64,000 bases of DNA from Saprospiraceae bacterium (lineage in GTDB: Bacteria; Bacteroidota; Bacteroidia; Chitinophagales; Saprospiraceae), in assembly GCA_016710625.1 (NCBI GenBank), contig JADJVK010000011.1, forward strand, positions 62,001-126,000, written 5' to 3'. Numbering within the stretch: position 1 is the stretch's first letter; each line of letters opens with the position of its first letter. Below the pieces are notes generated by a model that was given only the letters and a program-made list of their open reading frames with translations, had not been told where the DNA came from and did not search any database. This document shows, in pieces, positions 18,212 through 32,069 of the stretch. The translations under genes and the position numbers were made by a program.

Positions 18212-19966
18212 TTAATTATTAAACGGATTTTCAAAAATGGATTCATTACCCATAGCATCCACAACAATCAATTTGAAAGTATGTTCGCCTTTACCAATTT
18301 TGTTTTCATCGATATCGTAAGTCACAATAGCAGATTTACTATCATACTTCATCAATACCCATTTATTATCGACATAACCTTTGTATGAAATATTTTTCAC
18401 ATTCGAATCGGTTGCGAAATTATCTCCTATTCTAAACTTGATTGTTGAAGCTTTTCTCATGTTTTTCTTAAAATTAACCGACTTTATGGTCGGTGGAACA
18501 TCGTCAGACATGATGCAGTAATCGCCCAAACTTTTTACTTCAGATTTTAAAAAATCACCATCCCACTTGCCGCCACAATTCACAACTCTATTTCTAGAAC
18601 AATTCGCAATAAAATACTTCTCTTTCTTTTCAGGCTTTATATTTTTGCCTTTTATTGCAATATCGAATGATTTATTTAGTGGGATTTTGGAATCATGTAT
18701 ATGATGCACATTTGAATATACATTATAAGAACTATCCTTTTGCTGAAAATATGAAAAAGGGATATCTTCATAAAATGTACAGTCTTTGAATTTCACTTTT
18801 ATATCTTCATTTTCAATTATATTTTCTTTATTCGAATTAAAGATTTTCGAATTTGAAGTAGTTTTCGTATAATTTGAAAGTGTGTCGGGTACATATTTTG
18901 CGACGAATTTTAGAAAAGATTGATTACCAGAATAATCCTTTGCAACCAAAGTGATATTCACACAAGAATCTTTTGGAACTCGAATATATCCATCTGTTTT
19001 GCACGGAGAGTAGAATGGCAAAGGATTATTGGGCAACCGAAAACAACGATTAAAAAATCCATCTCGATTCAATATATCTTCATAATCGCAATGTGCATTG
19101 ATACACTGAGTTTCATTGAAACTAAATTGCTGCATTTCAAAACCAAACAAATGTGTCGAATCAGGACCAGCATAAACATTCAAAGCATACAACCCATCTT
19201 TATTTGCAGATGGGGATGTCTTATCAAATGCTTTTACTGCTAAGCCAATCTTTTCTTCATTCACCAAAATCGTATCCCCAGCAATTCTATAGGTTGTTTC
19301 AAAAGATTTATAAGGTTGTAAATAACCTTTTTTTACAGCATCCATTCCTCTAAATTGATATACTTTCAACTCAGAAAAGAAAGGTGCAACATCATCTTTT
19401 ACTATTGGAATTCCAAAAAGCATCGGATTCATAGGATTATCAGTCTTCGTTTCTCTTATTTCGAAATGTAAATGTGCTCCAAAAGAATGTCCCGTATTGC
19501 CCATTTTACCAATTTCTTCCCCCTTTTTCACAACAAAATCAGTCGGAGAAGGATAAATCTCTACCTCAAATGCTTCCTGTGCATATTGATTACTTTCCAC
19601 AAAGTTGGCAATTGTAGGAGCAAATTCATCCAAATGAGCATAAACAGTGGTGTAACCATTTGGGTGTGCAATAAAAATTGCTTGCCCATATCCACCTGAT
19701 TTTATACTTATTCTTGAAATATATCCTTCTGCTGCAGCATAAATTGGGTCTCCACTTCTTCCATTTGAAGATCGAATATCTAAACCAGCATGAAAATGAT
19801 TTGCTCTCAACTCTCCAAATGTTGCAGATAGTCTTGCTTCTTGCCCAATAGGAGAAGCAAAATATCCTTCTGCAACCAAAGGTTTGTTGGGTTCATTTTC
19901 ATGAACAGGCATTTTGTGGCTTCCCCACCCAAAAAAGAAGTTTAATATGATGGCAGCTATGATCAT
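18212..19966 (-). CDS. M23 family metallopeptidase (LytM-type), exported
   Basis: 584 residues with an N-terminal hydrophobic export segment. The M23 domain is N-terminal (about residues 45-180): FHAGLDIRS with the first zinc ligands, YTTVYAHLDEF, and HLHFEIRE with the last His ligand, all present, so the enzyme looks catalytically intact. The remaining 400 residues are beta-rich with no clear family. It likely cleaves peptidoglycan cross-bridges or acts in envelope remodelling. Its start overlaps the end of trhO by 4 nt. Confidence 0.88.
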   Translation of the reverse strand: MIIAAIILNFFFGWGSHKMPVHENEPNKPLVAEGYFASPIGQEARLSATFGELRANHFHAGLDIRSSNGRSGDPIYAAAEGYISRISIKSGGYGQAIFIAHPNGYTTVYAHLDEFAPTIANFVESNQYAQEAFEVEIYPSPTDFVVKKGEEIGKMGNTGHSFGAHLHFEIRETKTDNPMNPMLFGIPIVKDDVAPFFSELKVYQFRGMDAVKKGYLQPYKSFETTYRIAGDTILVNEEKIGLAVKAFDKTSPSANKDGLYALNVYAGPDSTHLFGFEMQQFSFNETQCINAHCDYEDILNRDGFFNRCFRLPNNPLPFYSPCKTDGYIRVPKDSCVNITLVAKDYSGNQSFLKFVAKYVPDTLSNYTKTTSNSKIFNSNKENIIENEDIKVKFKDCTFYEDIPFSYFQQKDSSYNVYSNVHHIHDSKIPLNKSFDIAIKGKNIKPEKKEKYFIANCSRNRVVNCGGKWDGDFLKSEVKSLGDYCIMSDDVPPTIKSVNFKKNMRKASTIKFRIGDNFATDSNVKNISYKGYVDNKWVLMKYDSKSAIVTYDIDENKIGKGEHTFKLIVVDAMGNESIFENPFNN

Positions 19967-21006
19967 TCTAGAAGTTCTCCAATCTTATTTCTATAGGCTT
20001 TATACCTACTTTTTCCAAATAATGTTCCATTAAATTTCTCGGTTTTTCTCAGTTCTTTTTGTGTCTCTTCAGGCAATTTCACAAAGTCTTGGCATTTTGT
20101 TGAGCAACATGCAGCTTTCTTTTCAGCACAAGACTTGCACTGAATAAAAAGTAAATGACATGCATCATTGGCACAATTCACATGATCATCACAGGGTGAT
20201 CCACATTGATGACATTTCGCAATCACTTCAGTAGAAACTCTTTCACCCAGTCTTTCATCAAAAACGAAATTTTTTCCAATAAATTTGTTTTCCAAGCCTT
20301 TTTCTTCAATATCATGGGCATATTTTATGATGCCTCCTTCCAATTGGTAAACATTTTTAAAACCTTTAAACTTCATATAGGCACTGGCTTTCTCACAACG
20401 AATCCCTCCAGTACAATACATGACTAGATTTTTGTCTTTATGTGCTTCCAGCATATCAGCAACCATCGGTAATTGCTCCCTGAAAGTTTCTACATCTGGA
20501 ATAATTGCATCCTTAAAATGACCAACTTCCGACTCATAATGGTTTCTCATATCCACCAAAATCGTATCTGGTTGTGCAGTGATTTCATTAAATTTTTCTG
20601 CTGTCAAATGCACTCCACATTGAGTAACATCAAAAGCTGCATCATCCAATCCGTCTGCTACAATTTTATCTCTTACTCGAATATCTAATTTGAAAAAAGA
20701 ATTGTTTTTGTTTTCAATAGCAAAATTCAATCGATTGCCTTTTAAAAATTCAATCTCTTCCAATTTAGTACGAAAATGGTCCAAATTTTTAGTTGGAACT
20801 GAAATTTGGGCATTAATTCCCTCTTTTGCAATATAAGTACGACCTAAAACGCCAAGCTGTTGCCACATTATATAAAGATGGTCTCTAAAAAAATGGGGAT
20901 TAGGCAAATGGTAATACTTGTAAAATGAGATGACAGTTCGAGGCTCAGCATCATGCATCATCCGCTCTTTCAACTCTTTACGGTTGATTCTATTATTTAA
21001 TAACAT
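19963..21006 (-). CDS. trhO: tRNA uridine(34) hydroxylase (rhodanese family)
   Basis: 347 residues of the YceA/TrhO family, which makes 5-hydroxyuridine at wobble position 34 of certain tRNAs. Seen: an N-terminal acylphosphatase-like domain (KEGINAQISVP), the rhodanese domain with active-site loop CTGGIRCEKA, and a C-terminal cysteine-rich segment (CHQCGSPCDDH, CKSC) likely to bind zinc. Length is as expected. Overlaps the M23 gene downstream. Confidence 0.92.
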   Translation of the reverse strand: MLLNNRINRKELKERMMHDAEPRTVISFYKYYHLPNPHFFRDHLYIMWQQLGVLGRTYIAKEGINAQISVPTKNLDHFRTKLEEIEFLKGNRLNFAIENKNNSFFKLDIRVRDKIVADGLDDAAFDVTQCGVHLTAEKFNEITAQPDTILVDMRNHYESEVGHFKDAIIPDVETFREQLPMVADMLEAHKDKNLVMYCTGGIRCEKASAYMKFKGFKNVYQLEGGIIKYAHDIEEKGLENKFIGKNFVFDERLGERVSTEVIAKCHQCGSPCDDHVNCANDACHLLFIQCKSCAEKKAACCSTKCQDFVKLPEETQKELRKTEKFNGTLFGKSRYKAYRNKIGELLE

Positions 21007-21115
21007 TTTAAAAAATTTGAGTTTTCAACAAAAAAAGCAAGTTGCAGACTTGCGGTTGAATTCTGCAAAGTATTTTTCGGCATTGTAAATATTGGACAAA
21101 GATAGAAAAATTACC

Positions 21116-21523
21116 TCAATATTGAAATTTCTCTTGAAGCGTCTTTTTGAATTTGTATTGTTTAATCGTAGAAGTAATACATAAAACATGAAAAGGAATA
21201 GAAGTTGCAATCAAAATCCCACTACCAATTCCTTCTAAAAGTGAAACCAATTGTCGATCATTTTGAACAGCATCAATTATTAAAGCACTTCCTAACATAT
21301 CCAAACTAGTACCAATCATAAAAAATATAATTGGATTTTCTCTGAATTTATGCAAATAATCTATTTTAGCATTCAGTCTATCATCTTCCCACATATAGTT
21401 GCTTAAATTGATTTTGTGCCTTTCAAAATAGTTATCTTTTAAGATAGCATCCTTATTTATTTGAGCGAAAAGTGAAAATGTGCTAAAAATTAAGCTTGTA
21501 ATAATTAATAATTTGAAGTTCAT
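21116..21523 (-). CDS. Small membrane protein of unknown function
   Basis: 135 residues with a signal peptide (MNFKLLIITSLIFSTFSLFAQ) followed by a short soluble stretch and two hydrophobic segments (IIFFMIGTSLDMLGSALII and LEGIGSGILIATSIPFHVL). I recognise no family. It stands alone between trhO and the tRNA-Val region on the same strand. Confidence 0.55.
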   Translation of the reverse strand: MNFKLLIITSLIFSTFSLFAQINKDAILKDNYFERHKINLSNYMWEDDRLNAKIDYLHKFRENPIIFFMIGTSLDMLGSALIIDAVQNDRQLVSLLEGIGSGILIATSIPFHVLCITSTIKQYKFKKTLQEKFQY

Positions 21524-21530
21524 ATTTTAT

Positions 21531-21668
21531 TTATTTGATGACTATAATGCAATAACAACCAAATTCTTGAAAATTTTGACGACTTCTATGGAAATAATCA
21601 TTATACAAACAATCAGGTGATTCTAGAAGTAAATCAAAATTATTATCTCTGTTTTCAATAACTAGCAT
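21531..21668 (-). CDS. Possible 45-residue ORF, uncertain
   Basis: An ATG-to-stop frame encoding 45 residues with four cysteines (SPDCLYND, FGCYCIIVI). It ends 7 nt before the 135-residue membrane protein gene begins. No family, no clear promoter. It could be a real leader peptide, a remnant, or chance; coding character is only slightly better than background. Confidence 0.22.
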   Translation of the reverse strand: MLVIENRDNNFDLLLESPDCLYNDYFHRSRQNFQEFGCYCIIVIK

Positions 21669-21911
21669 TTTGGGTTTTCATTTTCTATTTGAGAAAATTA
21701 ACAGAATTAGTAATAGTTTCTCCTTTTATGTTGTTTATGCACAATTTAATTTTTCAAAGAAGACCCTTGTAATAAAATGTAAAATGTTATTAAAATTATA
21801 TACTTCATTTAATAAGTAGTTTTGAGTGAATTTATTATTTAACGAAAAAAATGATTTTATTTTATAACATTAAGACTTTTAAAAAAAATTAAAAAAAATT
21901 AAAAAAATATT

Positions 21912-21942
21912 TTGAAATATCATTTCAACTGTCGTACATTTG
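21912..21942 (+). promoter_or_regulatory. Promoter for tRNA-Val
   Basis: TTG (21912-21914), 20 nt spacer, TACATTTG (21935-21942): an exact Bacteroidota promoter immediately upstream of the tRNA gene. The 240 nt before it (21669-21911) are very A/T-rich with no other feature seen. Confidence 0.75.
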
Positions 21943-21960
21943 CAACGCCTTACAAAAAAG

Positions 21961-22035
21961 GGGCGGTTAGCTCAGCTGGTTCAGAGCATCTCGTTTACAC
22001 CGAGAGGGTCGGGGGTTCGAATCCCTCACTGCCCA
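21961..22035 (+). tRNA. tRNA-Val (TAC)
   Basis: The cloverleaf folds by eye: acceptor GGGCGGT paired with ACTGCCC (one G-T pair), D arm starting TAGCTCAG, anticodon loop TTTACAC within TCTCG/CGAGA giving anticodon TAC, and T arm GGGGGTTCGAATCCC. CCA is not encoded. Confidence 0.95.
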
Positions 22036-22041
22036 CAGAAC

Positions 22042-22078
22042 AAAATCCTTGTAGTTGTTAAAATTGCAAGGATTTTTT
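22042..22078 (+). terminator. Terminator after tRNA-Val
   Basis: AAAATCCTTG / CAAGGATTTT inverted repeat followed by a T tract, seven bases past the tRNA. It also reaches the stop codon of the convergent coiled-coil gene and could serve both directions. Confidence 0.7.
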
Positions 22079-24458
22079 ATTTCAATTCAATTATTTTAAT
22101 ATTACTTCCAGCTTCTATACCTAATTCTTCAATTGCAGTACCCAAATCGATGTAATTATCAGATTCTTGCCAAAATATTGTATATTTTTTATCCGCCAAA
22201 ATAATTTCATTGTCAATAAGTGTTTCAATAATATCATTTCCAGTAAAACTTCCTTCTAATTCTGCTTCAAAAGTATCTCCACCTTCAAGTATAATATTGA
22301 CACTATAGGAAGAATACAACGTTATTGGGCTTTCCTCTTTGCTTATATTATCTTTTACCGTTTGAGATTCAATTATTGGAATATTGTGTTTTTCTTGTTG
22401 TTTTATTTGATTTAATTCCACATCTTTTAGAAAATTTGTCTTTTGTTCCTCTATATCTTTCCGAATCTCTAACAATTCCTTTTCCCTAACATTCAAAACT
22501 TGCTCTTTTGTCTTCAAATCAGACTCTAATGCAATCAATTCAGCATTTTTTGATTCATATTCTTTTTGTTGTGAAAAATTTATTTCTTGCTCTTGATTAA
22601 TAACTATCAATTGTTTTTCTAAACTCAATCTTTCCTGTTTTAAGCTTTCAATTTCATTTTCTAAAGAACTAATTAATTTAGCTTGCTTATTTACTTCAGT
22701 TTCCAATCCCTCTTTTTCAGTATGAATTGCTTCCATTTTTGATTGAAATTCAATAATATTATTCTCTAATAATTGATTTTGTAGTTTTGAATTTTGTTCA
22801 TTAATTTCAATTAGACTTTGAATACGTAATAGCTCATCCTGAATTTCCTGTGTTTCACTTTGCTTATTCTCAAATTCTAATTGAAGAGTCTGGTGTTCTA
22901 ATTTCAATTTTTCAAAGTCTTTACTTATCGTTTCAGTAGATTTTTTTTCTATTAATATATTATTTTTCAATTCACTATTTTCTACAATTATTTGTGAAAT
23001 TTCATTTTGTTTTTGATTTAAAATTTCATTTAATTCACTAATTTTAGCTTGATTAGTCTCATTTAATTCTTGTCTACTCTTATCATTTTCAATAATTAAT
23101 ATATTCAAATTTTCTAATTTGCTTTCCAATTTTGAAATTGTTTTCAAAGCTTCATTATGCTCCTTCTTTGAAATTTTCAATTGCTCTTTAGCTTCTAAAA
23201 ATTGATTGTTTAATTTTTCAATTTGAGTATCCTTTTGATTTACAATTCTATCAATTTCCTTTTGCAATCGATCTGATTCGTCCACTTTAGTCGAGTCTTG
23301 TTCATTGTTTTTTAAGTGTAAAGCAATCCAATTATTTTTTTCAATTAATTCATTTTCTAAAGTAAAAATTGTCCTATTAGATAATTCAAGCTTATCTACA
23401 TAATTGGAAATTTCATCAATAATTACAGCTTTTTCCATTTTAATTTCAGCTGATTCCGACTCCAATTCCACAACTTTTTGATTAGCTAATGTTACTTCAT
23501 TTTGCAGATGAACAATTTGTGCATTCAATTTTTCAATTTCAAATTTAGATTCAATTGAATTGTTGTTATTTAAATTATTGTGGTCCAGCTTCTTTTTTAA
23601 ATGATCCAATTCTTCGTCAACCAGTACTTTTACAGCAACAACTTCTCGAATTTCCTTCATTAAAGAGTCATTCAATTCCGTTAATACTGTATTTTTAGCA
23701 AGAGTATCGCTATAATTTTGATTATTTTGATTAGTAATTGTATCTAATTCACTTTTCTGAGTTTCATAATTTCTTTTTAATAAATCAATTTCTTCTAGGT
23801 AACTAGCATTTTTAGCATCATTTTCCTCTAAAAAACTTGACAATTTTAAGATTTTGTCATTTTTTTCATGATTAGTTTCTTCCAATTCAATAATTTCATG
23901 CTTCAATCTTTCTATTTCATTTCCCAAAAGTTCAAGTTGATTATCATTATTCTTACCAGTTTCTAATAATGCTTTATCCTTTTCAAATTGCTCTTTTTCT
24001 ATCAAAAAATGATCATAATCTTGATGAAATTTTGCTAAATTTTGTGTTAAATTCTGTTCTGAAACCTTAATTTCATTTTCTTGTATAATTAACTTTTCCT
24101 CCCAATCAATTAATTTTTGCTTCTCTTCATGATTTCCAAAATCGACTGATTGATTTTGATTACTATTTTCAATTTCATTCAATTTAGTTAATAATTCATT
24201 TCTTAGAACTTCTAATTCACTCTCCTTTTCATTTAATTCATTCTCTTTCGAATCTGCATTTAGTTTCTGTTGAATTAATAAATCCTCTTGTTCTCTCAAC
24301 AAAATTGATTTATCAACAACGGAGAAAGCAGCATCCGATAAAAGTGGGTTGGAAGAAATAGTTTTTTTTGTAATTTTTATAACTTTCTTTTCAGTAGATT
24401 CTTTAATGGCGGGTAAAGATTCAGATTCTTTTTTTCCAAAAAAGTTAAATAAAGCCAT
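22077..24458 (-). CDS. Long coiled-coil protein with C-terminal beta-grasp-like domain
   Basis: 793 residues. The first 12 residues (MALFNFFGKKES) are hydrophobic then basic. Residues about 55-700 are an almost unbroken coiled coil rich in Glu, Lys, Asn, Gln and Leu, with heptads and no Pro/Gly breaks. The last 80 residues are a compact domain (VNIILEGGDTFEAELEGSFTG ... ending GIEAGSNIKIIELK) whose strand pattern and terminal hydrophobic strand suggest a ubiquitin-like fold; this is inference from pattern only. No signal peptide or transmembrane helix. It may be a structural or scaffold protein. It is a single gene between tRNA-Val and the rRNA operon. Confidence 0.75.
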   Translation of the reverse strand: MALFNFFGKKESESLPAIKESTEKKVIKITKKTISSNPLLSDAAFSVVDKSILLREQEDLLIQQKLNADSKENELNEKESELEVLRNELLTKLNEIENSNQNQSVDFGNHEEKQKLIDWEEKLIIQENEIKVSEQNLTQNLAKFHQDYDHFLIEKEQFEKDKALLETGKNNDNQLELLGNEIERLKHEIIELEETNHEKNDKILKLSSFLEENDAKNASYLEEIDLLKRNYETQKSELDTITNQNNQNYSDTLAKNTVLTELNDSLMKEIREVVAVKVLVDEELDHLKKKLDHNNLNNNNSIESKFEIEKLNAQIVHLQNEVTLANQKVVELESESAEIKMEKAVIIDEISNYVDKLELSNRTIFTLENELIEKNNWIALHLKNNEQDSTKVDESDRLQKEIDRIVNQKDTQIEKLNNQFLEAKEQLKISKKEHNEALKTISKLESKLENLNILIIENDKSRQELNETNQAKISELNEILNQKQNEISQIIVENSELKNNILIEKKSTETISKDFEKLKLEHQTLQLEFENKQSETQEIQDELLRIQSLIEINEQNSKLQNQLLENNIIEFQSKMEAIHTEKEGLETEVNKQAKLISSLENEIESLKQERLSLEKQLIVINQEQEINFSQQKEYESKNAELIALESDLKTKEQVLNVREKELLEIRKDIEEQKTNFLKDVELNQIKQQEKHNIPIIESQTVKDNISKEESPITLYSSYSVNIILEGGDTFEAELEGSFTGNDIIETLIDNEIILADKKYTIFWQESDNYIDLGTAIEELGIEAGSNIKIIELK

Positions 24459-25166
24459 ATAGCAGATTGTTTATCAAATGGTTCAAAAAAATGGTAGTGC
24501 AAACAAAGTTATACTCTTTAATTAAATTTTCAAAAATTTATTATTTAATCTATATTTTAAAAATCTTTTTAGAAGTAAAAATGAAAACTTTATTTTAAAA
24601 TACAAGATGTAATGAAACAAATAATAATTATCATAGCCAATCTGAAAAATAATAGTGTTTAAATATTAAGTTCAAATACCTATTTCATTTTTGAATTTAT
24701 TAGGTAACACCATTTCCTTTGGGTTAAATAGATAATACTAAATTAGATCAGTAATAAAAGTTTATTACTTTGACCCAATTAAATATTGTTATAAAATCTA
24801 TAGAACTTAAAAAAAAGAAAGTAATACTCAAATTAATGCGTTTGTTTTGGCTAAAGAAAAGAGAAAGTTTAGAAATCAAAAGAATTAAAATTTATAAAAA
24901 TATTAAGAAAGGAAAAAGTATAGTAGAAATTTCTAGAATAAAAGAAGTGTATTTTACAATTATTAAATAGTTAGCTAAATCATTGTTAAAAATTCATTAA
25001 ATTAAAGCATAAATACCTATTATAACTTACAATATGCAAATCAATTATATATCAAATGAAAAATTCAAAATTAATTTTATTACCAAAAATTAATTAATTC
25101 AATTAAAAGTGAGATACTCAAAATATTGAATTGATAATATTGTTTCTTAAAAAAAAAATAAACGAA
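24459..25166. other. Gene-free A/T-rich region downstream of the rRNA operon
   Basis: About 700 nt of A/T-rich sequence. A 66-codon open frame at 24770-24970 starts with TTG and encodes almost only Lys, Ile, Leu and Glu; I do not consider it a gene. No tRNA, no convincing hairpin and no repeat seen, apart from the operon terminator at its right end. Confidence 0.5.
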
Positions 25167-25197
25167 AAAAGGGACAATCGTTATGATAGTCCCTTTT
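25167..25197 (-). terminator. rRNA operon terminator
   Basis: AAAAGGGAC / GTCCCTTTT stem with a 13-nt loop, followed on the minus strand by T-rich sequence, directly after the 5S rRNA. Confidence 0.8.
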
Positions 25198-25205
25198 AAA
25201 TATTG

Positions 25206-25320
25206 TATTGGCAGCGACCTACTCTCCCACGTACTTGACGCAGTACCATCAGCGCTAGGAGTCTTAACTTCTCTGTTCGAAATGGGAAGAGGTGGAACCC
25301 TCCCGCTATAACCACCAATA
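25206..25320 (-). rRNA. rrf: 5S ribosomal RNA
   Basis: Recognised from the conserved 5S segments GAAGTTAAGACTCC and GGGAGAGTAGGTCGC in the minus-strand reading. It is about 110 nt, following 23S by about 60 nt; the ends are approximate to a few bases. Confidence 0.93.
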
Positions 25321-25377
25321 TTCTCTTTAATTTATATCTTTTATTGACTAGAGATTGGGTTAGGTTTATATTTTTTA

Positions 25378-28254
<2,877 letters not shown>

Positions 28255-28322
28255 CCATATCTTTATAAATACAGAAAATATAAAACCTAACCCTCTCTGT
28301 CAATGAACTTGCTTTTATCTTG

Positions 28323-28396
28323 TGGAGAATAACGGATTCGAACCGTTGACCCCCTGCGTGCAAGGCAGGTGCTCTAGCCAGCTGAGCTAATCCCCC
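28323..28396 (-). tRNA. tRNA-Ala (TGC) in rRNA spacer
   Basis: Minus-strand cloverleaf with acceptor GGGGGAT / ATTCTCC (G-T pairs), D arm TAGCTCAG, anticodon loop CTTGCAC giving TGC, and T arm ACGGTTCGAATCCGT. It lies between tRNA-Ile and 23S, the usual spacer position. Confidence 0.95.
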
Positions 28397-28409
28397 GCTT
28401 CCCTTTATG

Positions 28410-28483
28410 TAGTCCCGGGCAGATTTGAACTGCGGACCTCTACATTATCAGTGTAGCGCTCTAACCAACTGAGCTACAGGACT
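28410..28483 (-). tRNA. tRNA-Ile (GAT) in rRNA spacer
   Basis: Minus-strand cloverleaf with acceptor AGTCCTG / CGGGACT, anticodon loop CTGATAA giving GAT, and T arm GCAGTTCAAATCTGC. It is transcribed between 16S and tRNA-Ala. Confidence 0.95.
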
Positions 28484-28542
28484 TTGTTGCCACATTTTAT
28501 CATAGTGATAACAAATGAGTGAATACTAAAAAAATATACTAA

Positions 28543-30046
<1,504 letters not shown>

Positions 30047-30181
30047 TAAATTTATCTTTTACTCTATTGAGCTTTTCCTATTCTCTTCCTATTTCTTTTT
30101 TTCTTCACCCACTTGTCAATCAACTTCTTTTTTTTACCTCTACTTTAATAACTCCTATATGTCATACTGTAAAAGCGAGTG

Positions 30182-30213
30182 CAAAAATAATACTTACTAC
30201 AACACTTATCCAA
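30182..30213 (-). promoter_or_regulatory. rRNA operon promoter
   Basis: On the minus strand: TTG (30211-30213), 21 nt spacer, TATTTTTG (30182-30189), with about 130 nt of leader before 16S. The upstream sigma-factor gene ends 48 nt away on the same strand with no hairpin between, so read-through into the rRNA operon is possible. Confidence 0.65.
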
Positions 30214-30261
30214 ACTTTTTTTCAATTATTTTTAAAATATTTTTAATCTTTCTTTACAACC

Positions 30262-30903
30262 CTAACTAATTACCTCATTCTCAATACCTAACAAACCACG
30301 ACTTCCTCTCATTAATTCTTGTAAAATTTCTTTTGCTCGAAATAATTGAGCTTTTACTGTACCTAATGGTATTCCCAACTCTAAACTTATCTCCTCATAA
30401 CTCTTCTCTTCGAAAAAACGAAGCTCAATCATTAGCCTATATTTATAGCTTAATTTATTTAACATTAGTCTCATTAATTGAACTTTTTGGTCTCTAATGA
30501 ACTTCTCTTCTGGATCTAGTTGTATTGCTTTTATATTATGAGTATAATCATAATCACTATCATATTCTATTGGGTCATCTATAGATAATAAGTGTAATCT
30601 TTTTTTTCTGATGTGATCAATACAATTATTTATTGCAATTTTGAAAAGCCAAGTACTGAATGCATATCTAGGAGCATAGCTATTTAGTTTATTGAATGCT
30701 TTCCCAAATGCTTCAATAGTTAAATCATCGGCATCATCTCGATTGTTTACCATTTTTAACATTGTATGAAAAACTGACTGACGATATCGTTCCATTAACT
30801 CAGCATATGCTTTTTGATCACCAAGTATTGCAACTTGAACTAGTTCGTAATCTTCTAATGCTTTAGAAGATAATTTATTACTTAAGGTATTTACGTTTGA
30901 CAT
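30262..30903 (-). CDS. ECF-type RNA polymerase sigma factor
   Basis: 213 residues. Region 2 is clear (AYAELMERYRQSVFHTMLKM, DADDLTIEAFGKAFNKL, FSTWLFKIAINNCIDHIRKK), as is region 4 (YEEISLELGIPLGTVKAQLFRAKE). The start at 30903 is chosen over 30912 because it gives an ATGA overlap with the stop of the glycosyltransferase gene, implying translational coupling. No anti-sigma gene is next to it. The next downstream gene is 16S rRNA. Confidence 0.92.
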   Translation of the reverse strand: MSNVNTLSNKLSSKALEDYELVQVAILGDQKAYAELMERYRQSVFHTMLKMVNNRDDADDLTIEAFGKAFNKLNSYAPRYAFSTWLFKIAINNCIDHIRKKRLHLLSIDDPIEYDSDYDYTHNIKAIQLDPEEKFIRDQKVQLMRLMLNKLSYKYRLMIELRFFEEKSYEEISLELGIPLGTVKAQLFRAKEILQELMRGSRGLLGIENEVIS

Positions 30904-32024
30904 CACTTCCATTCAAATAAATTTCTAAAAAAAATTGACGGAGATATTATTGTATTCATTAATGAAAATGAAATATCCAACAAAGGTAACGATAAAAATA
31001 TTTTAATATTATGAAACCTATTAAAAAACATTCCGTAAACTAGTAGGATAAACAATAATCTACTTATATATATATACAATACAAACATTGTGCTAAATTT
31101 TAATATTAGTAGTATTATAAAAATTAAATTATGCCAAATATGGCTAATCCCTATAATCCCCAAATATAATTTAATTTTAGCTTTATAATTATTTGCAACT
31201 GATAAGTGTCTTTTCTTTTGATTTAAATAATCGATAAATTCTTTTTTAGGTTCGCTATATACCCATGAGTTTGGATTTAGAACATAAGCTGTATTATTAT
31301 TTGTAGCAATTTCTTTAATTAACAAATCATCATCTCCTGATACAATATTTATATTTTTCTCAAATCCGTTGTTATTAATAAATAAATTCTTCTCATATAA
31401 CAAATTTCTGCCAACACCCATATAAGGTATGCCAAATTTGCAGAAAGTTATATAAGTTAATAATGTATTGGCTGTTTCGTAGTTTATTATTTTACTAAGA
31501 AAACTTCCATTATAAAGATATGGGCTATAACCCAAAACGATTTTGATATTTTGATCTTCTAATGGTTTGACCATATTTGTTATCCATTGATCTGAATTTG
31601 GGAAACAATCAGCATCAGTCAAAAGTATCCAGTCATATTTCGATTTTTCTATTCCTAATGATAATGCAAACTTTTTTCCTTTTTTATTAGCAAACTCATG
31701 GTTTTTATCAATATTAATAACTTTTAAATTGTTATGCTCATTTGCTAATTGTTTTAAAACTTCAATTGAGTTGTCAGTAGAATTATCATTGACAAAAATC
31801 ACTTCAAATTCAGAATACTTTTGTTCAAGTATCTTTTTTAGGTATTTGATGATATTCCTTTCTTCATTTTTACCACATATAATAATAGATACTGGTGGCT
31901 GGAAAGTAGTGGCTGTTTCTTTTTTGGAAAAAAAAATTTCTTTCCATACCCATATAACTAGGGTATAAAAAACTATTTGTACAAAAGTTGAAATAAAATA
32001 TATATAAAATAATATCTGAAGCAT
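30903..32024 (-). CDS. Membrane-bound family 2 glycosyltransferase
   Basis: 373 residues: one N-terminal transmembrane helix, a GT-A domain (PPVSIIICGKNEERNI, VNDNSTDNS, the metal-binding aspartates in LLTDADCFPNSDQW, a later SGDDDLL and QKKRHLS resembling the Q-x-x-R-W motif), then two or three C-terminal membrane helices. Topology is that of processive or lipid-linked-sugar synthases. The product is unknown. The ECF sigma gene overlaps its stop codon. Confidence 0.88.
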   Translation of the reverse strand: MLQILFYIYFISTFVQIVFYTLVIWVWKEIFFSKKETATTFQPPVSIIICGKNEERNIIKYLKKILEQKYSEFEVIFVNDNSTDNSIEVLKQLANEHNNLKVINIDKNHEFANKKGKKFALSLGIEKSKYDWILLTDADCFPNSDQWITNMVKPLEDQNIKIVLGYSPYLYNGSFLSKIINYETANTLLTYITFCKFGIPYMGVGRNLLYEKNLFINNNGFEKNINIVSGDDDLLIKEIATNNNTAYVLNPNSWVYSEPKKEFIDYLNQKKRHLSVANNYKAKIKLYLGIIGISHIWHNLIFIILLILKFSTMFVLYIYISRLLFILLVYGMFFNRFHNIKIFLSLPLLDISFSLMNTIISPSIFFRNLFEWK

Positions 32025-32069
32025 AGTCTAATTAGCTATGCAAATGTAATGATAATGAATTGAATATGG

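Noticed and set aside
24770..24970. 66-codon frame rich in Lys, Ile and Leu
   Set aside because: TTG start, extreme low complexity, no promoter and no family; consistent with A/T-rich noncoding DNA.
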